From positions 124,001 to 188,000 of the forward strand of contig NZ_PVTE01000004.1 in the NCBI RefSeq assembly GCF_003002825.1: a DNA stretch of 64,000 nucleotides, in the 5' to 3' direction. Below are positions 44,216 to 51,176 of this stretch, piece after piece. The notes beneath the pieces were generated by a model. That model did no database searches and was not told the origin of the DNA. It saw only the letters and a program-made list of their open reading frames with translations. Source of the DNA: Spirosoma oryzae. Lineage in GTDB: Bacteria; Bacteroidota; Bacteroidia; Cytophagales; Spirosomataceae. Each line of letters opens with the position of its first letter. Positions within the stretch are counted from its first letter, which is position 1. The position numbers were made by a program, and so were the translations under genes.

Positions 44216-46696
44216 CTAGCTACCGCACATCTCGCAACCTTCAGGGTCGTCGAGGGAGCAGGTCATGGCTGCGTATTGCTGCTCGAGGTCGGTAACCATC
44301 GGAACGGGCATGGGCTGGGCGTTGGTCGCGTGCTCCTTGGCATACTGCACGTAGTCGAGCGGTTTTTCGACAGTAGCGGCTTCGGTCATAACCGGCTCCA
44401 GTTGTGGCTCGGCCTGCGGCTGTACCACGGTGAACTTCACGGCATCGGCAGCGGCCTTCGTACGCAGGTAGTACATACCCGTTTTCAGGCCGGCTTTCCA
44501 CGCGTAGAAGTGCATCGACGTCAACTTGCCGAAGTTCGAATCCTGAATGTGAATGTTCAGCGACTGCGACTGACAGATGTACGCACCCCGGTCGGCCGCC
44601 ATGTCGATCACGTGCTTCTGTTTGATCTCCCAGACCGTTTTGTAGAGGTCTTTGATGTTCTGCGGAATACCCGGAATCGCCTGAACAGAGCCGTTGGCCA
44701 GAATCAGGTTGTTCTTCATCGTATCGTTCCACAGACCCAGCTTCACCAGATCGCGCAGCAGGTGCTTGTTCACGACAACAAACTCGCCCGACAGTACGCG
44801 ACGGGTGTAGATATTACTCGTGTACGGCTCGAAACATTCGTTGTTACCCAGAATCTGCGAGGTCGACGCGGTCGGCATGGGGGCCAGCAGCAGCGAGTTG
44901 CGCACACCGTGCTCGACAACGTCTTTACGCAGGCTTTCCCAGTCCCAGCGGCTCGACTTGGGCTTGATGCCCCACATATCAAACTGGAAAATACCCTGCG
45001 AAATGGGCGACCCTTTCCAGGTTTCGTAGGGGCCTTCCTCCTTCGCCTGCTCCATCGACGCCGTCATGGCACCGAAATAGATCGTCTCGAAAATGTCTTC
45101 GTTCAACCGGCGTGCTTCGTCCGACTCAAACGGCATCCGCAGCATGATGAACGCATCGGCTAGCCCCTGCACACCCAGTCCGATCGGCCGGTGACGCATG
45201 TTGCTCCGCCGTGCCTCTTCGACCGGGTAATAGTTCAGGTCGATGATTTTGTTGAGGTTACGCGTGGCAACCTTCGTGATCTCGTAGAGTTTCTGATGAT
45301 CGAATCGCAACACACCGTCGGTACCGCGCGCGATGAACTTGGGCAACGCAATCGAAGCCAGGTTACAAACGGCAACTTCATCGGCAGCCGTGTATTCGAT
45401 GATCTCCGTGCAGAGGTTCGACGATTTGATGACGCCGAGGTTCTTCTGGTTCGACTTCTTGTTGGCTGCGTCTTTGTACAGCATGTACGGCGTACCGGTC
45501 TCGGTCTGCGATTCCAGAATCTTGAACCATAGCTCCTGCGCCTTCACCGTCCGGCGGGCACGACCTTCGCGCTCATAGCGGGTATACAGGGCTTCGAACT
45601 CGTCGCCGTAGCAATCAGCCAGGCCGGGGCACTCGTGGGGACAGAACAGCGACCAGACATCGTTATCCTCTACACGTTTCATGAACAGATCGGGCGTCCA
45701 GAGCGCGTAGAACAGGTCGCGGGCGCGGGCTTCTTCCTTACCCGAGTTCTTTTTCAGATCGAGGAAGTCGAAAATATCCGCGTGCCAGGGCTCCAGATAA
45801 ATGGCGAACGAGCCTTTCCGCTTACCACCGCCCTGATCGACGTAGCGAGCTGTATCGTTGAATACGCGCAGCATCGGCACAATCCCGTTCGACGTACCGT
45901 TGGTGCCTTTGATGTAGGTACCCGTCGCCCGGACGTTGTGGATGCTCAGACCGATGCCACCCGCCGACTGCGAGATTTTAGCCGTCTGCTTCAGCGTGTC
46001 GTAGATACCGTCGATGCTGTCGTCTTTCATCGTCAGCAGGAAGCAGCTCGACATCTGTGGCTTGGGCGTACCGGCGTTGAATAGCGTCGGCGTTGCATGT
46101 GTAAACCACTTTTCCGACAGCAGATTGTAGGTTTCGATCGCTGCGTCGATATCACCCATGTGAATACCCACAGCGACGCGCATCAGCATGTGCTGGGGCC
46201 GCTCGGCGATGCGCCCGTCGATTTTCAGCAGGTACGACTTTTCCAGCGTTTTGTAGCCGAAATAATCGTAGCCGTAATCGCGGTCGTAAATGATCGTCGA
46301 ATCGAGCAGGCCCGCATGCTGCCGCACCACGTCGTACACTTCTTTCGAGATCAGCGACGCGTTTTCACCGGTCTTGGGATCTTCGTAGAGGTACAGTTTT
46401 TTGATCGTTCCCGAGAATGATTTGTTGGTCTCCTTGTGCAGGTTGGAGATCGCAATCCGGGCAGCCAGAATAGCGTAGTCAGGATGCCGGGTGGTCATCG
46501 AAGCGGCCGTTTCGGCAGCCAGATTGTCAAGCTCCGTCGTTTTTACGCCGTCGTACAGGCCGCTCACGACCTTCATGGCAACATCGACGGGCTGGACGTA
46601 AGCAGGGTCGAGGCCGTAGCAGAGTTTTTCAATCCGGGCGGTGATCTTATCGAATTTGACCGATTCCCGATGACCGTCTCGTTTGACTACAAACAT
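44216..46696 (-). CDS. nrdA: Ribonucleoside-diphosphate reductase large subunit, class I
   Basis: 826 residues. An N-terminal ATP cone ([18 protein letters not shown]) provides allosteric activity control. The barrel core shows [15 protein letters not shown] (first redox Cys), the radical/active-site NLCTEIIEY and [27 protein letters not shown], and [18 protein letters not shown]. The C-terminal tail ends CEMCGS, the thioredoxin-accessible cysteine pair. It reduces ribonucleotides for DNA synthesis with the radical from NrdB. nrdB is not adjacent on either side, which is unusual. The gene converges on the RM cassette. Confidence 0.97.
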   Translation of the reverse strand: MFVVKRDGHRESVKFDKITARIEKLCYGLDPAYVQPVDVAMKVVSGLYDGVKTTELDNLAAETAASMTTRHPDYAILAARIAISNLHKETNKSFSGTIKKLYLYEDPKTGENASLISKEVYDVVRQHAGLLDSTIIYDRDYGYDYFGYKTLEKSYLLKIDGRIAERPQHMLMRVAVGIHMGDIDAAIETYNLLSEKWFTHATPTLFNAGTPKPQMSSCFLLTMKDDSIDGIYDTLKQTAKISQSAGGIGLSIHNVRATGTYIKGTNGTSNGIVPMLRVFNDTARYVDQGGGKRKGSFAIYLEPWHADIFDFLDLKKNSGKEEARARDLFYALWTPDLFMKRVEDNDVWSLFCPHECPGLADCYGDEFEALYTRYEREGRARRTVKAQELWFKILESQTETGTPYMLYKDAANKKSNQKNLGVIKSSNLCTEIIEYTAADEVAVCNLASIALPKFIARGTDGVLRFDHQKLYEITKVATRNLNKIIDLNYYPVEEARRSNMRHRPIGLGVQGLADAFIMLRMPFESDEARRLNEDIFETIYFGAMTASMEQAKEEGPYETWKGSPISQGIFQFDMWGIKPKSSRWDWESLRKDVVEHGVRNSLLLAPMPTASTSQILGNNECFEPYTSNIYTRRVLSGEFVVVNKHLLRDLVKLGLWNDTMKNNLILANGSVQAIPGIPQNIKDLYKTVWEIKQKHVIDMAADRGAYICQSQSLNIHIQDSNFGKLTSMHFYAWKAGLKTGMYYLRTKAAADAVKFTVVQPQAEPQLEPVMTEAATVEKPLDYVQYAKEHATNAQPMPVPMVTDLEQQYAAMTCSLDDPEGCEMCGS

Positions 46697-47152
46697 GAGC
46701 GATTGGGGTTAAAGCGTTGATTTTGAAAAGGTAACTAGTATACTCGATACGTATTGATTACGATTATGGCAGTGGTTCAGGCAGTGACAATGTCCGCCGA
46801 CCACGTGTTAAAGTTGCCTTCAATTGGACGAAAAACCAAGGCAGTCAGTTCGGCTGAAATGCCTTATCTGGAAAAGATCCAATCTGAAAAATGCGTTACC
46901 AAATTGTTAAGCCGTAATTCTTAGCGACTTACAATTCTGTGGGGAAGGGTAAAAAAATCGAATTAAAAAGCGGAGTGCAACTGAAGCCGCCAATCAGGTT
47001 ACGGAGGGGGCTGCCTGTACAGACAACGGGAGTAAGTTGCGAAAAGACAGGTTCAGCAGCAAGCCATTTTACCACCTTTTGTCGGCAAAATTAGGTAACG
47101 GTTCTACCATACGCGGCTGATTATCAACCCACCAAACAACTGCAAAAAGAGC
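46697..47152. other. Intergenic region between nrdA and rpmE
   Basis: It holds the nrdA 5' leader, the small 52-codon ORF at 46766-46924, and about 230 bases with no feature I can support. No NrdR-box pair was recognised with confidence. Confidence 0.4.
46766..46924 (+). CDS. Possible small ORF (52 residues)
   Basis: ATG at 46766, TAG at 46922-46924, in the otherwise empty divergent region between nrdA and rpmE. The peptide begins MAVVQAVTMSADHVLKLPS and is basic towards the end (EKCVTKLLSRNS). No clear ribosome binding site, signal or family. May be chance. Confidence 0.25.
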   Translation: MAVVQAVTMSADHVLKLPSIGRKTKAVSSAEMPYLEKIQSEKCVTKLLSRNS

Positions 47153-47183
47153 TTGCCCGTACCAGTTCGATCCGTTATCTTTG
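47153..47183 (+). promoter_or_regulatory. rpmE promoter with both Bacteroidota elements
   Basis: TTG at 47153-47155, a 20-nt spacer and TATCTTTG at 47176-47183: a full match to the Bacteroidota -33/-7 pattern, about 53 bases upstream of the L31 ATG. Confidence 0.75.
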
Positions 47184-47236
47184 CAGTCCTTTTCGGTCGG
47201 AAACCGAGAAGATGACAAGAAACTGATACTGAGATT

Positions 47237-47479
47237 ATGAAAAAGGGCATTCACCCGGAGTACCGCGATGTGGTATTCCACGACCTGTCGAGCGACTACA
47301 AGTTCCTGACACGTTCGACTGTTCAAACCCGCGACACGATTGAGTTCGAAGGTAATACTTACCCACTCGTTAAGCTGGAAGTTAGCTCGCAGTCGCACCC
47401 GTTCTACACCGGTAAGAACGTACTGCTCGACACGGCTGGTCGCGTTGACAAGTTCCGTAAGCGTTACGGCACCAAATAA
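47237..47479 (+). CDS. rpmE2: 50S ribosomal protein L31, type B (zinc-free)
   Basis: 80 residues, starting [20 protein letters not shown] and ending [12 protein letters not shown]. The CxxC zinc ligands of type A L31 are absent, so this is the C-minus (type B) form. It bridges the ribosomal subunits. It has its own consensus promoter and a strong terminator, so it is a single-gene unit; the next gene's promoter box starts immediately after the terminator T-run. Confidence 0.97.
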   Translation: MKKGIHPEYRDVVFHDLSSDYKFLTRSTVQTRDTIEFEGNTYPLVKLEVSSQSHPFYTGKNVLLDTAGRVDKFRKRYGTK

Positions 47480-47501
47480 GACGCTTCCTACAAAGCATCA
47501 C

Positions 47502-47540
47502 ACACCCCCGGGACGGCGAGCGTCTCGGGGGTGTTTTTTT
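47502..47540 (+). terminator. Terminator of rpmE2
   Basis: ACACCCCCGGGACG / CGTCTCGGGGGTGT stem (one G-T mismatch), about 5-nt loop, followed by a T-run. Confidence 0.92.
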
Positions 47541-47541
47541 G

Positions 47542-47549
47542 TATCTTTG
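47542..47549 (+). promoter_or_regulatory. -7 box for the antitoxin-toxin pair
   Basis: TATCTTTG, exact TAnnTTTG match, 18 bases before the antitoxin ATG and directly abutting the rpmE2 terminator T-run, so the -33 region would overlap the terminator hairpin. Confidence 0.55.
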
Positions 47550-47566
47550 GCCAAACCACAAACGCT

Positions 47567-47806
47567 ATGCTGGTAACTGTTGAAGGTGTCTATCAGGACG
47601 GGCAGATTCGTCTGGACGACACCGTGTCGGTTCAGAACGATACAAAAGTCATCGTTACGTTTCTAAACGAGAAACGCGCAGCGCAGCCTGCGCCGAAGCG
47701 GCTGACGCTCGACGATTTTTCATTCAAGCAAACCCGCGAATTGCTGAAGGACTACAAAGGGTCATTCAGCGACGCTGTTATTGACGAGCGCAGAGAAGCA
47801 TTATGA
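47567..47806 (+). CDS. Putative antitoxin of a VapBC-type pair
   Basis: 79 residues from the ATG at 47567. The N-terminal half (MLVTVEGVYQDGQIRLDD, NDTKVIVTFLNE) looks like a small beta-rich DUF2281/AF2212-type DNA-binding fold; the C-terminal half (LTLDDFSFKQTRELLKDYKG, SFSDAVIDERREAL) is the helical toxin-binding segment usual for VapB-like proteins. It overlaps the PIN-domain gene by four bases (ATGA). It should bind and neutralise the toxin and repress the operon. Confidence 0.78.
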   Translation: MLVTVEGVYQDGQIRLDDTVSVQNDTKVIVTFLNEKRAAQPAPKRLTLDDFSFKQTRELLKDYKGSFSDAVIDERREAL

Positions 47807-48228
47807 CTGTGTTTCTGGATACTTCTTCGCTTTTCAAGCTGTACTTTCAGGAAGAAGGTTCAGCGGAGATCGATGCCTTTTTTGCTGAAAATAGCATCAA
47901 TACTGTGCTTATTTCTTCAATAACAGTTATTGAATTTCGGTCGATAGTATGGCGTAAAGTCAGGATGAAGGAAGTCAGCTCGGCTGACGCACAGGAAATT
48001 ATTCGCGTATTCACGCATGACCTTTCTCTGTATTCAATTATCGCTATTGACGATACGCTATTACAACTAGCCAGTCAGCTAATCGATAAACACGGGCTGA
48101 ATGGCTTACGAAGTCTCGACGCGCTGCAACTGGCGTCAGCGGTGACTGCTCGGGATCAGGTGACGTTGTACAAAACAGCAGATCGGTTGCTAAACGATTT
48201 GTTCAAAGCCGAAGGGCTACCCGTTTAG
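47803..48228 (+). CDS. PIN-domain ribonuclease toxin, VapC family
   Basis: 141 residues with the acidic PIN catalytic set: Asp6 (FLDTSSLFKLY), Glu44 (TVIEFRSIVW), Asp106 (LRSLDALQLASA) and Asp127 (YKTADRLLND). VapC toxins cleave tRNA or rRNA and stop translation when the antitoxin is lost. The four-base overlap with the preceding gene supports a toxin-antitoxin operon. Chromosomal PIN pairs of this kind are common in Cytophagales. Confidence 0.93.
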   Translation: MTVFLDTSSLFKLYFQEEGSAEIDAFFAENSINTVLISSITVIEFRSIVWRKVRMKEVSSADAQEIIRVFTHDLSLYSIIAIDDTLLQLASQLIDKHGLNGLRSLDALQLASAVTARDQVTLYKTADRLLNDLFKAEGLPV

Positions 48229-48288
48229 AGCATCTTCTCATTACGTGCGCCGTGTCAGTCAGATACGGCGTTTTTTTGTGCGCTCCCG

Positions 48289-48296
48289 TACCTTTG
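48289..48296 (+). promoter_or_regulatory. -7 box of the thioesterase gene
   Basis: TACCTTTG matches TAnnTTTG and ends only 4 bases before the ATG at 48301, implying a leaderless or near-leaderless mRNA if used, or a true start further downstream. Confidence 0.5.
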
Positions 48297-48300
48297 TTGC

Positions 48301-49044
48301 ATGACCTTTATCCAGACGGATACCTTTTTACTGCGTGGTTACGACTGCGATGCGACAGGACGGCTCAGCATCCCGGCCCTGATGAACATGATGCAGGAAT
48401 CGGCTAACCGCAACGCGCTCGATTACGGCATCGGCATTGCCGACCTGGCGACACACGGCGTGGGCTGGATGCTGATGCGGTTCCGGCTTCGCATGCATCA
48501 GTACCCGACATACGGACAGACGATCCGGGTTGTAACGTATCCAACGAGCGTGGAGAAGTACTTTATCTACCGCGACTTTCAGGTGCTGGCCGACGATGGT
48601 ACGTTACTGGCCGATGCGTCGAGTACGTGGCTGGTTTTCTCGATCGAGTCCCGCACGATGATTCCGCTGCCCGGTTTTATTCGGGCGCTACACGTTCCTC
48701 CTTCGATTCAGCCGCTACCCAAACTAACCAGCAAGCCCGACTTCCTGACGCACGCATTGCCTTACACCACAGCCGGGCAGGTTGAAGTCGGCTGGTTCAG
48801 CATCGATCAGAATCAGCACGTCAATAACGTAGCCTACGTGCAATGGCTACTCGAAAAGGTCGGCGACGACTGGCTACGGACACGGGAAATTGCCGAAATT
48901 GATTTAGTTTACCGGTCAGAAAGTCACTGGCACGACCGGCTTCAGCTAAGCCATGCCACCGAAACAACCGATCAGTTGCTACATCGTATCGAGCAGGCGG
49001 AGACGGGAAAAGAAGTCCTGCTGGCGCGCAGTGCGTGGCGATAA
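48301..49044 (+). CDS. Acyl-ACP thioesterase (FatA/FatB type)
   Basis: 247 residues arranged as two hot-dog domains. First domain: FLLRGYDCDATGRLSIPALMNM-type start (in parts LLRGYDCDATG, QESANRNALDYG), GWMLMRFRLRM. Second domain: VEVGWFSIDQNQHVNNVAYVQ, the conserved D-N-H-N-Y motif of acyl-ACP thioesterases, then EIDLVYRSE. It hydrolyses acyl-ACP to free fatty acid in the cytoplasm. It is the first of three co-directional genes to 51 kb, separated from the next by a nested inverted repeat. Confidence 0.92.
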   Translation: MTFIQTDTFLLRGYDCDATGRLSIPALMNMMQESANRNALDYGIGIADLATHGVGWMLMRFRLRMHQYPTYGQTIRVVTYPTSVEKYFIYRDFQVLADDGTLLADASSTWLVFSIESRTMIPLPGFIRALHVPPSIQPLPKLTSKPDFLTHALPYTTAGQVEVGWFSIDQNQHVNNVAYVQWLLEKVGDDWLRTREIAEIDLVYRSESHWHDRLQLSHATETTDQLLHRIEQAETGKEVLLARSAWR

Positions 49045-49046
49045 GA

Positions 49047-49206
49047 ACGGTTTACGGTACACGGTTTACGATGGTGCTTCCCGTTTCAGCTACCAACAGA
49101 AAGGCTTTTTTGTCATCCCGACGGAGGAGGGATGACAAAAGCGACTACCCAACAATCGCTTAAGCACAACCGTATACCGTAAACTAAAAACCGAAAACTG
49201 TATACC
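49047..49206. repeat. GGTTTAC-family inverted repeat, copy 4, with a nested element
   Basis: The left arm 49047-49070 (CGGTTTACGGTACACGG, TTTACG) and right arm 49169-49206 (CCGTATACCGTAAAC, CCGAAAACTGTATACC) enclose about 100 bases. Inside lies a second unrelated palindrome (49104-49142). It is between two co-directional genes and starts 3 bases after the thioesterase stop. Confidence 0.88.
49104..49142. repeat. TCATCCC palindrome nested inside the GGTTTAC element
   Basis: GCTTTTTTGTCATCCC and GGGATGACAAAAGC flank GACGGAGGA. TGTCATCCC-type palindromes are dispersed repeats in several phyla. Its position wholly inside the loop of the outer repeat suggests one element inserted into another. 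Confidence 0.85.
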
Positions 49207-49210
49207 GCCC

Positions 49211-50110
49211 ATGAACGCTACCCTCGACACCGTACTGGCTGGTTTGATGCGTCAATACAGCGAACGCGTTCCCGACGTGCAACGCATCATCAGCGCCATG
49301 ATCGATGAAGGTATCATCACGTCGCCGGACGACATCGAGAACGACCACATTGCGTTCCGTACGATGGGCGTTCCGCACCTCGGCCTGGCATCGTTCGAGA
49401 AAATTTTCCTGCACTACGGCTACGAGAAGCGGGACCCCTACAATTTCGCCGAAAAGAAGCTGTCGGCTTACTGGTACGCGCCCCCCGCCGACGGCCGTAA
49501 CCTCCCCCGCATCTTCGCCAGTGAACTACGCGTACAGGAGCTGTCGGAGCAGGCACAGCATATTATTCATCGCTACACCGACGCGGTGACGAGCGACCCG
49601 GTCGATGCGCTCGATCTGGACGATGCTGCGGCTGTCGATCAGTTTCTGCATCAGTCGCTCTGGGCGCTGCCGACGCTGGCCGATTACCAGACGCTGCTGG
49701 CCGAAAGTGAATATGCCGCCTGGGTAATTTACAACCGGTACTACCTCAACCACTTCACGATCAGCGTACATAACCTGAAACCGGGATACAACACCATCGA
49801 CGCCTTCGTGCAATTCCTCGAAGCGCGTGGTCTGCGGCTTAACTCAGCGGGGGGGGTCATCAAGGTCAGTCCCGACGGGGGATTGCGGCAGGCGTCGACG
49901 GTAGCGCAGATGACCGACGCCGTCTTTGCCGGGGGCGACACCGCCCGGATTGCCGGCTCCTACGTCGAATTTGCGGAACGGCGGGTGCTACCCCAGTTTG
50001 CCGACCTACCCGCCGATCAGATTGGTCGGGCGCAGCGACGCGATGGGTTCGAAGCCGCCAACGCCGACAAAATCTTCGAAAGTACCTTCACGACCCAGAT
50101 CAACCGGTAG
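49211..50110 (+). CDS. DUF1338 (HglS/YdcJ-like) putative 2-oxoadipate dioxygenase/decarboxylase
   Basis: 299 residues. The family's metal site can be placed: His46 (ENDHIAFRTMG), His181 (YYLNHFTISVHNLKPG) and Glu253 (SYVEFAERRVLPQF), matching the His-His-Glu set of HglS, an Fe(II) enzyme that converts 2-oxoadipate to 2-hydroxyglutarate in D-lysine catabolism. Other lysine-catabolism genes are absent here, so the substrate is inferred from family only. Shorter than HglS itself (about 460 residues), as in the DUF1338 branch of Bacteroidota. Confidence 0.88.
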   Translation: MNATLDTVLAGLMRQYSERVPDVQRIISAMIDEGIITSPDDIENDHIAFRTMGVPHLGLASFEKIFLHYGYEKRDPYNFAEKKLSAYWYAPPADGRNLPRIFASELRVQELSEQAQHIIHRYTDAVTSDPVDALDLDDAAAVDQFLHQSLWALPTLADYQTLLAESEYAAWVIYNRYYLNHFTISVHNLKPGYNTIDAFVQFLEARGLRLNSAGGVIKVSPDGGLRQASTVAQMTDAVFAGGDTARIAGSYVEFAERRVLPQFADLPADQIGRAQRRDGFEAANADKIFESTFTTQINR

Positions 50111-50182
50111 AAGCGCATCGGTTTCCGGTTTATACTTGTTTTAACAACCCTGTGCTGGCTATACTATCCCCAATTGCTATCG

Positions 50183-51019
50183 ATGAAATACCTATATAGT
50201 CTTCTTCTGCTAGGCGGGCTGACCACAGGTCAGGCATTGGCCCAGAAAGCGGCTCCGGTTGGCTTACAACTGTATAGCTTCCGCGATGCGTTTGCCAAGG
50301 ATGTACCAGGCACGATGGCTAAAGTCAGGCAGATGGGTTTTCGGGAGATCGAGACGGCGGGAACATATGGCCTGTCGTTGTCAGCCTACCGACAGTTGCT
50401 CGACCAGAACGGGTTGAAGGCCATAAGCACGGGTGCCGATTTCGAAGATTTGGCCACCAATATGCCCAAAGTGATTGCCGAAGCCAAAGCCGTTGGCGCG
50501 AAATACGTCGTCTGTACCTGGATACCCCATTACGGCGATCGCTTCACGCCCTTCGACGCGGAAAAAGCCGTCGACGTATTCAATACCGCCGGGAGCATAC
50601 TCGCCGACAACGGGCTGACCTTCTGCTACCACACGCACGGCTACGAATTTCAGACCTACAAAGACGGTACCTTCTTCGATTACATGGCCGACAACCTCAA
50701 CCCTAAATTCGTCAACTTTGAGATGGACGTGTTCTGGGTCAAAGAACCCGGTTACGATCCGGTGGCGCTGCTGCAAAAATACCCGAAGCGCTTTCTGCTC
50801 ATGCACCTGAAAGACCGGAAGCCCGGCACGCCCGACAGCAACACCGGCCATGCCGACGTAGAATCGAACGTAATACTGGGGCAGGGCGACGTGGGGATTG
50901 CTGCAATTATGAAGCAGGCCCGCAAACTGGGTGTCAAACACTTCTTCATCGAAGACGAATCGTCGCGAGCGCTGCAACAGGTCCCCGCCAGCGTAGCCTA
51001 CCTGGAAAGTCTGCGGTAA
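50183..51019 (+). CDS. Exported sugar phosphate isomerase/epimerase-type TIM barrel
   Basis: 278 residues from the ATG at 50183, chosen for the signal peptide MKYLYSLLLLGGLTTGQALAQ. Xylose-isomerase-like barrel: VGLQLYSFRDAF, MGFREIETAGTYG, KYVVCTWIPHYG, TFCYHTHGYEF, FEMDVFWVKEPG, FLLMHLKDRKPG, KHFFIEDESSRALQ. Metal-site candidates are the His/Asp/Glu at these strand ends. In Bacteroidota such exported isomerases accompany sugar oxidoreductases. This one is separate from the 16.8-23.6 kb cluster but is of the same broad class as its TIM-barrel gene. Confidence 0.9.
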   Translation: MKYLYSLLLLGGLTTGQALAQKAAPVGLQLYSFRDAFAKDVPGTMAKVRQMGFREIETAGTYGLSLSAYRQLLDQNGLKAISTGADFEDLATNMPKVIAEAKAVGAKYVVCTWIPHYGDRFTPFDAEKAVDVFNTAGSILADNGLTFCYHTHGYEFQTYKDGTFFDYMADNLNPKFVNFEMDVFWVKEPGYDPVALLQKYPKRFLLMHLKDRKPGTPDSNTGHADVESNVILGQGDVGIAAIMKQARKLGVKHFFIEDESSRALQQVPASVAYLESLR

Positions 51020-51129
51020 GTAAACGGCCGTTGCACGACGCATCCATTTTAACAATAATTAACTGACCTACAGCACGTTGCTTAACATTCTTTAACAAAT
51101 CACAGGCGTACCCCGGTCCTGGGCCACTG

Positions 51130-51137
51130 TAGTTTTG
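51130..51137 (+). promoter_or_regulatory. -7 box upstream of the DUF2723 gene
   Basis: TAGTTTTG fits TAnnTTTG, 39 bases before the ATG at 51177. No clear -33 TTG. Confidence 0.4.
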
Positions 51138-51176
51138 AATCGTCTTAACACAACGATAGCGAAACACTTTACGTCC

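Noticed and set aside
44276..45163. 295-codon + strand frame over nrdA
   Set aside because: Antisense shadow of a highly conserved gene; the translation is rich in Arg/His/Val without structure.
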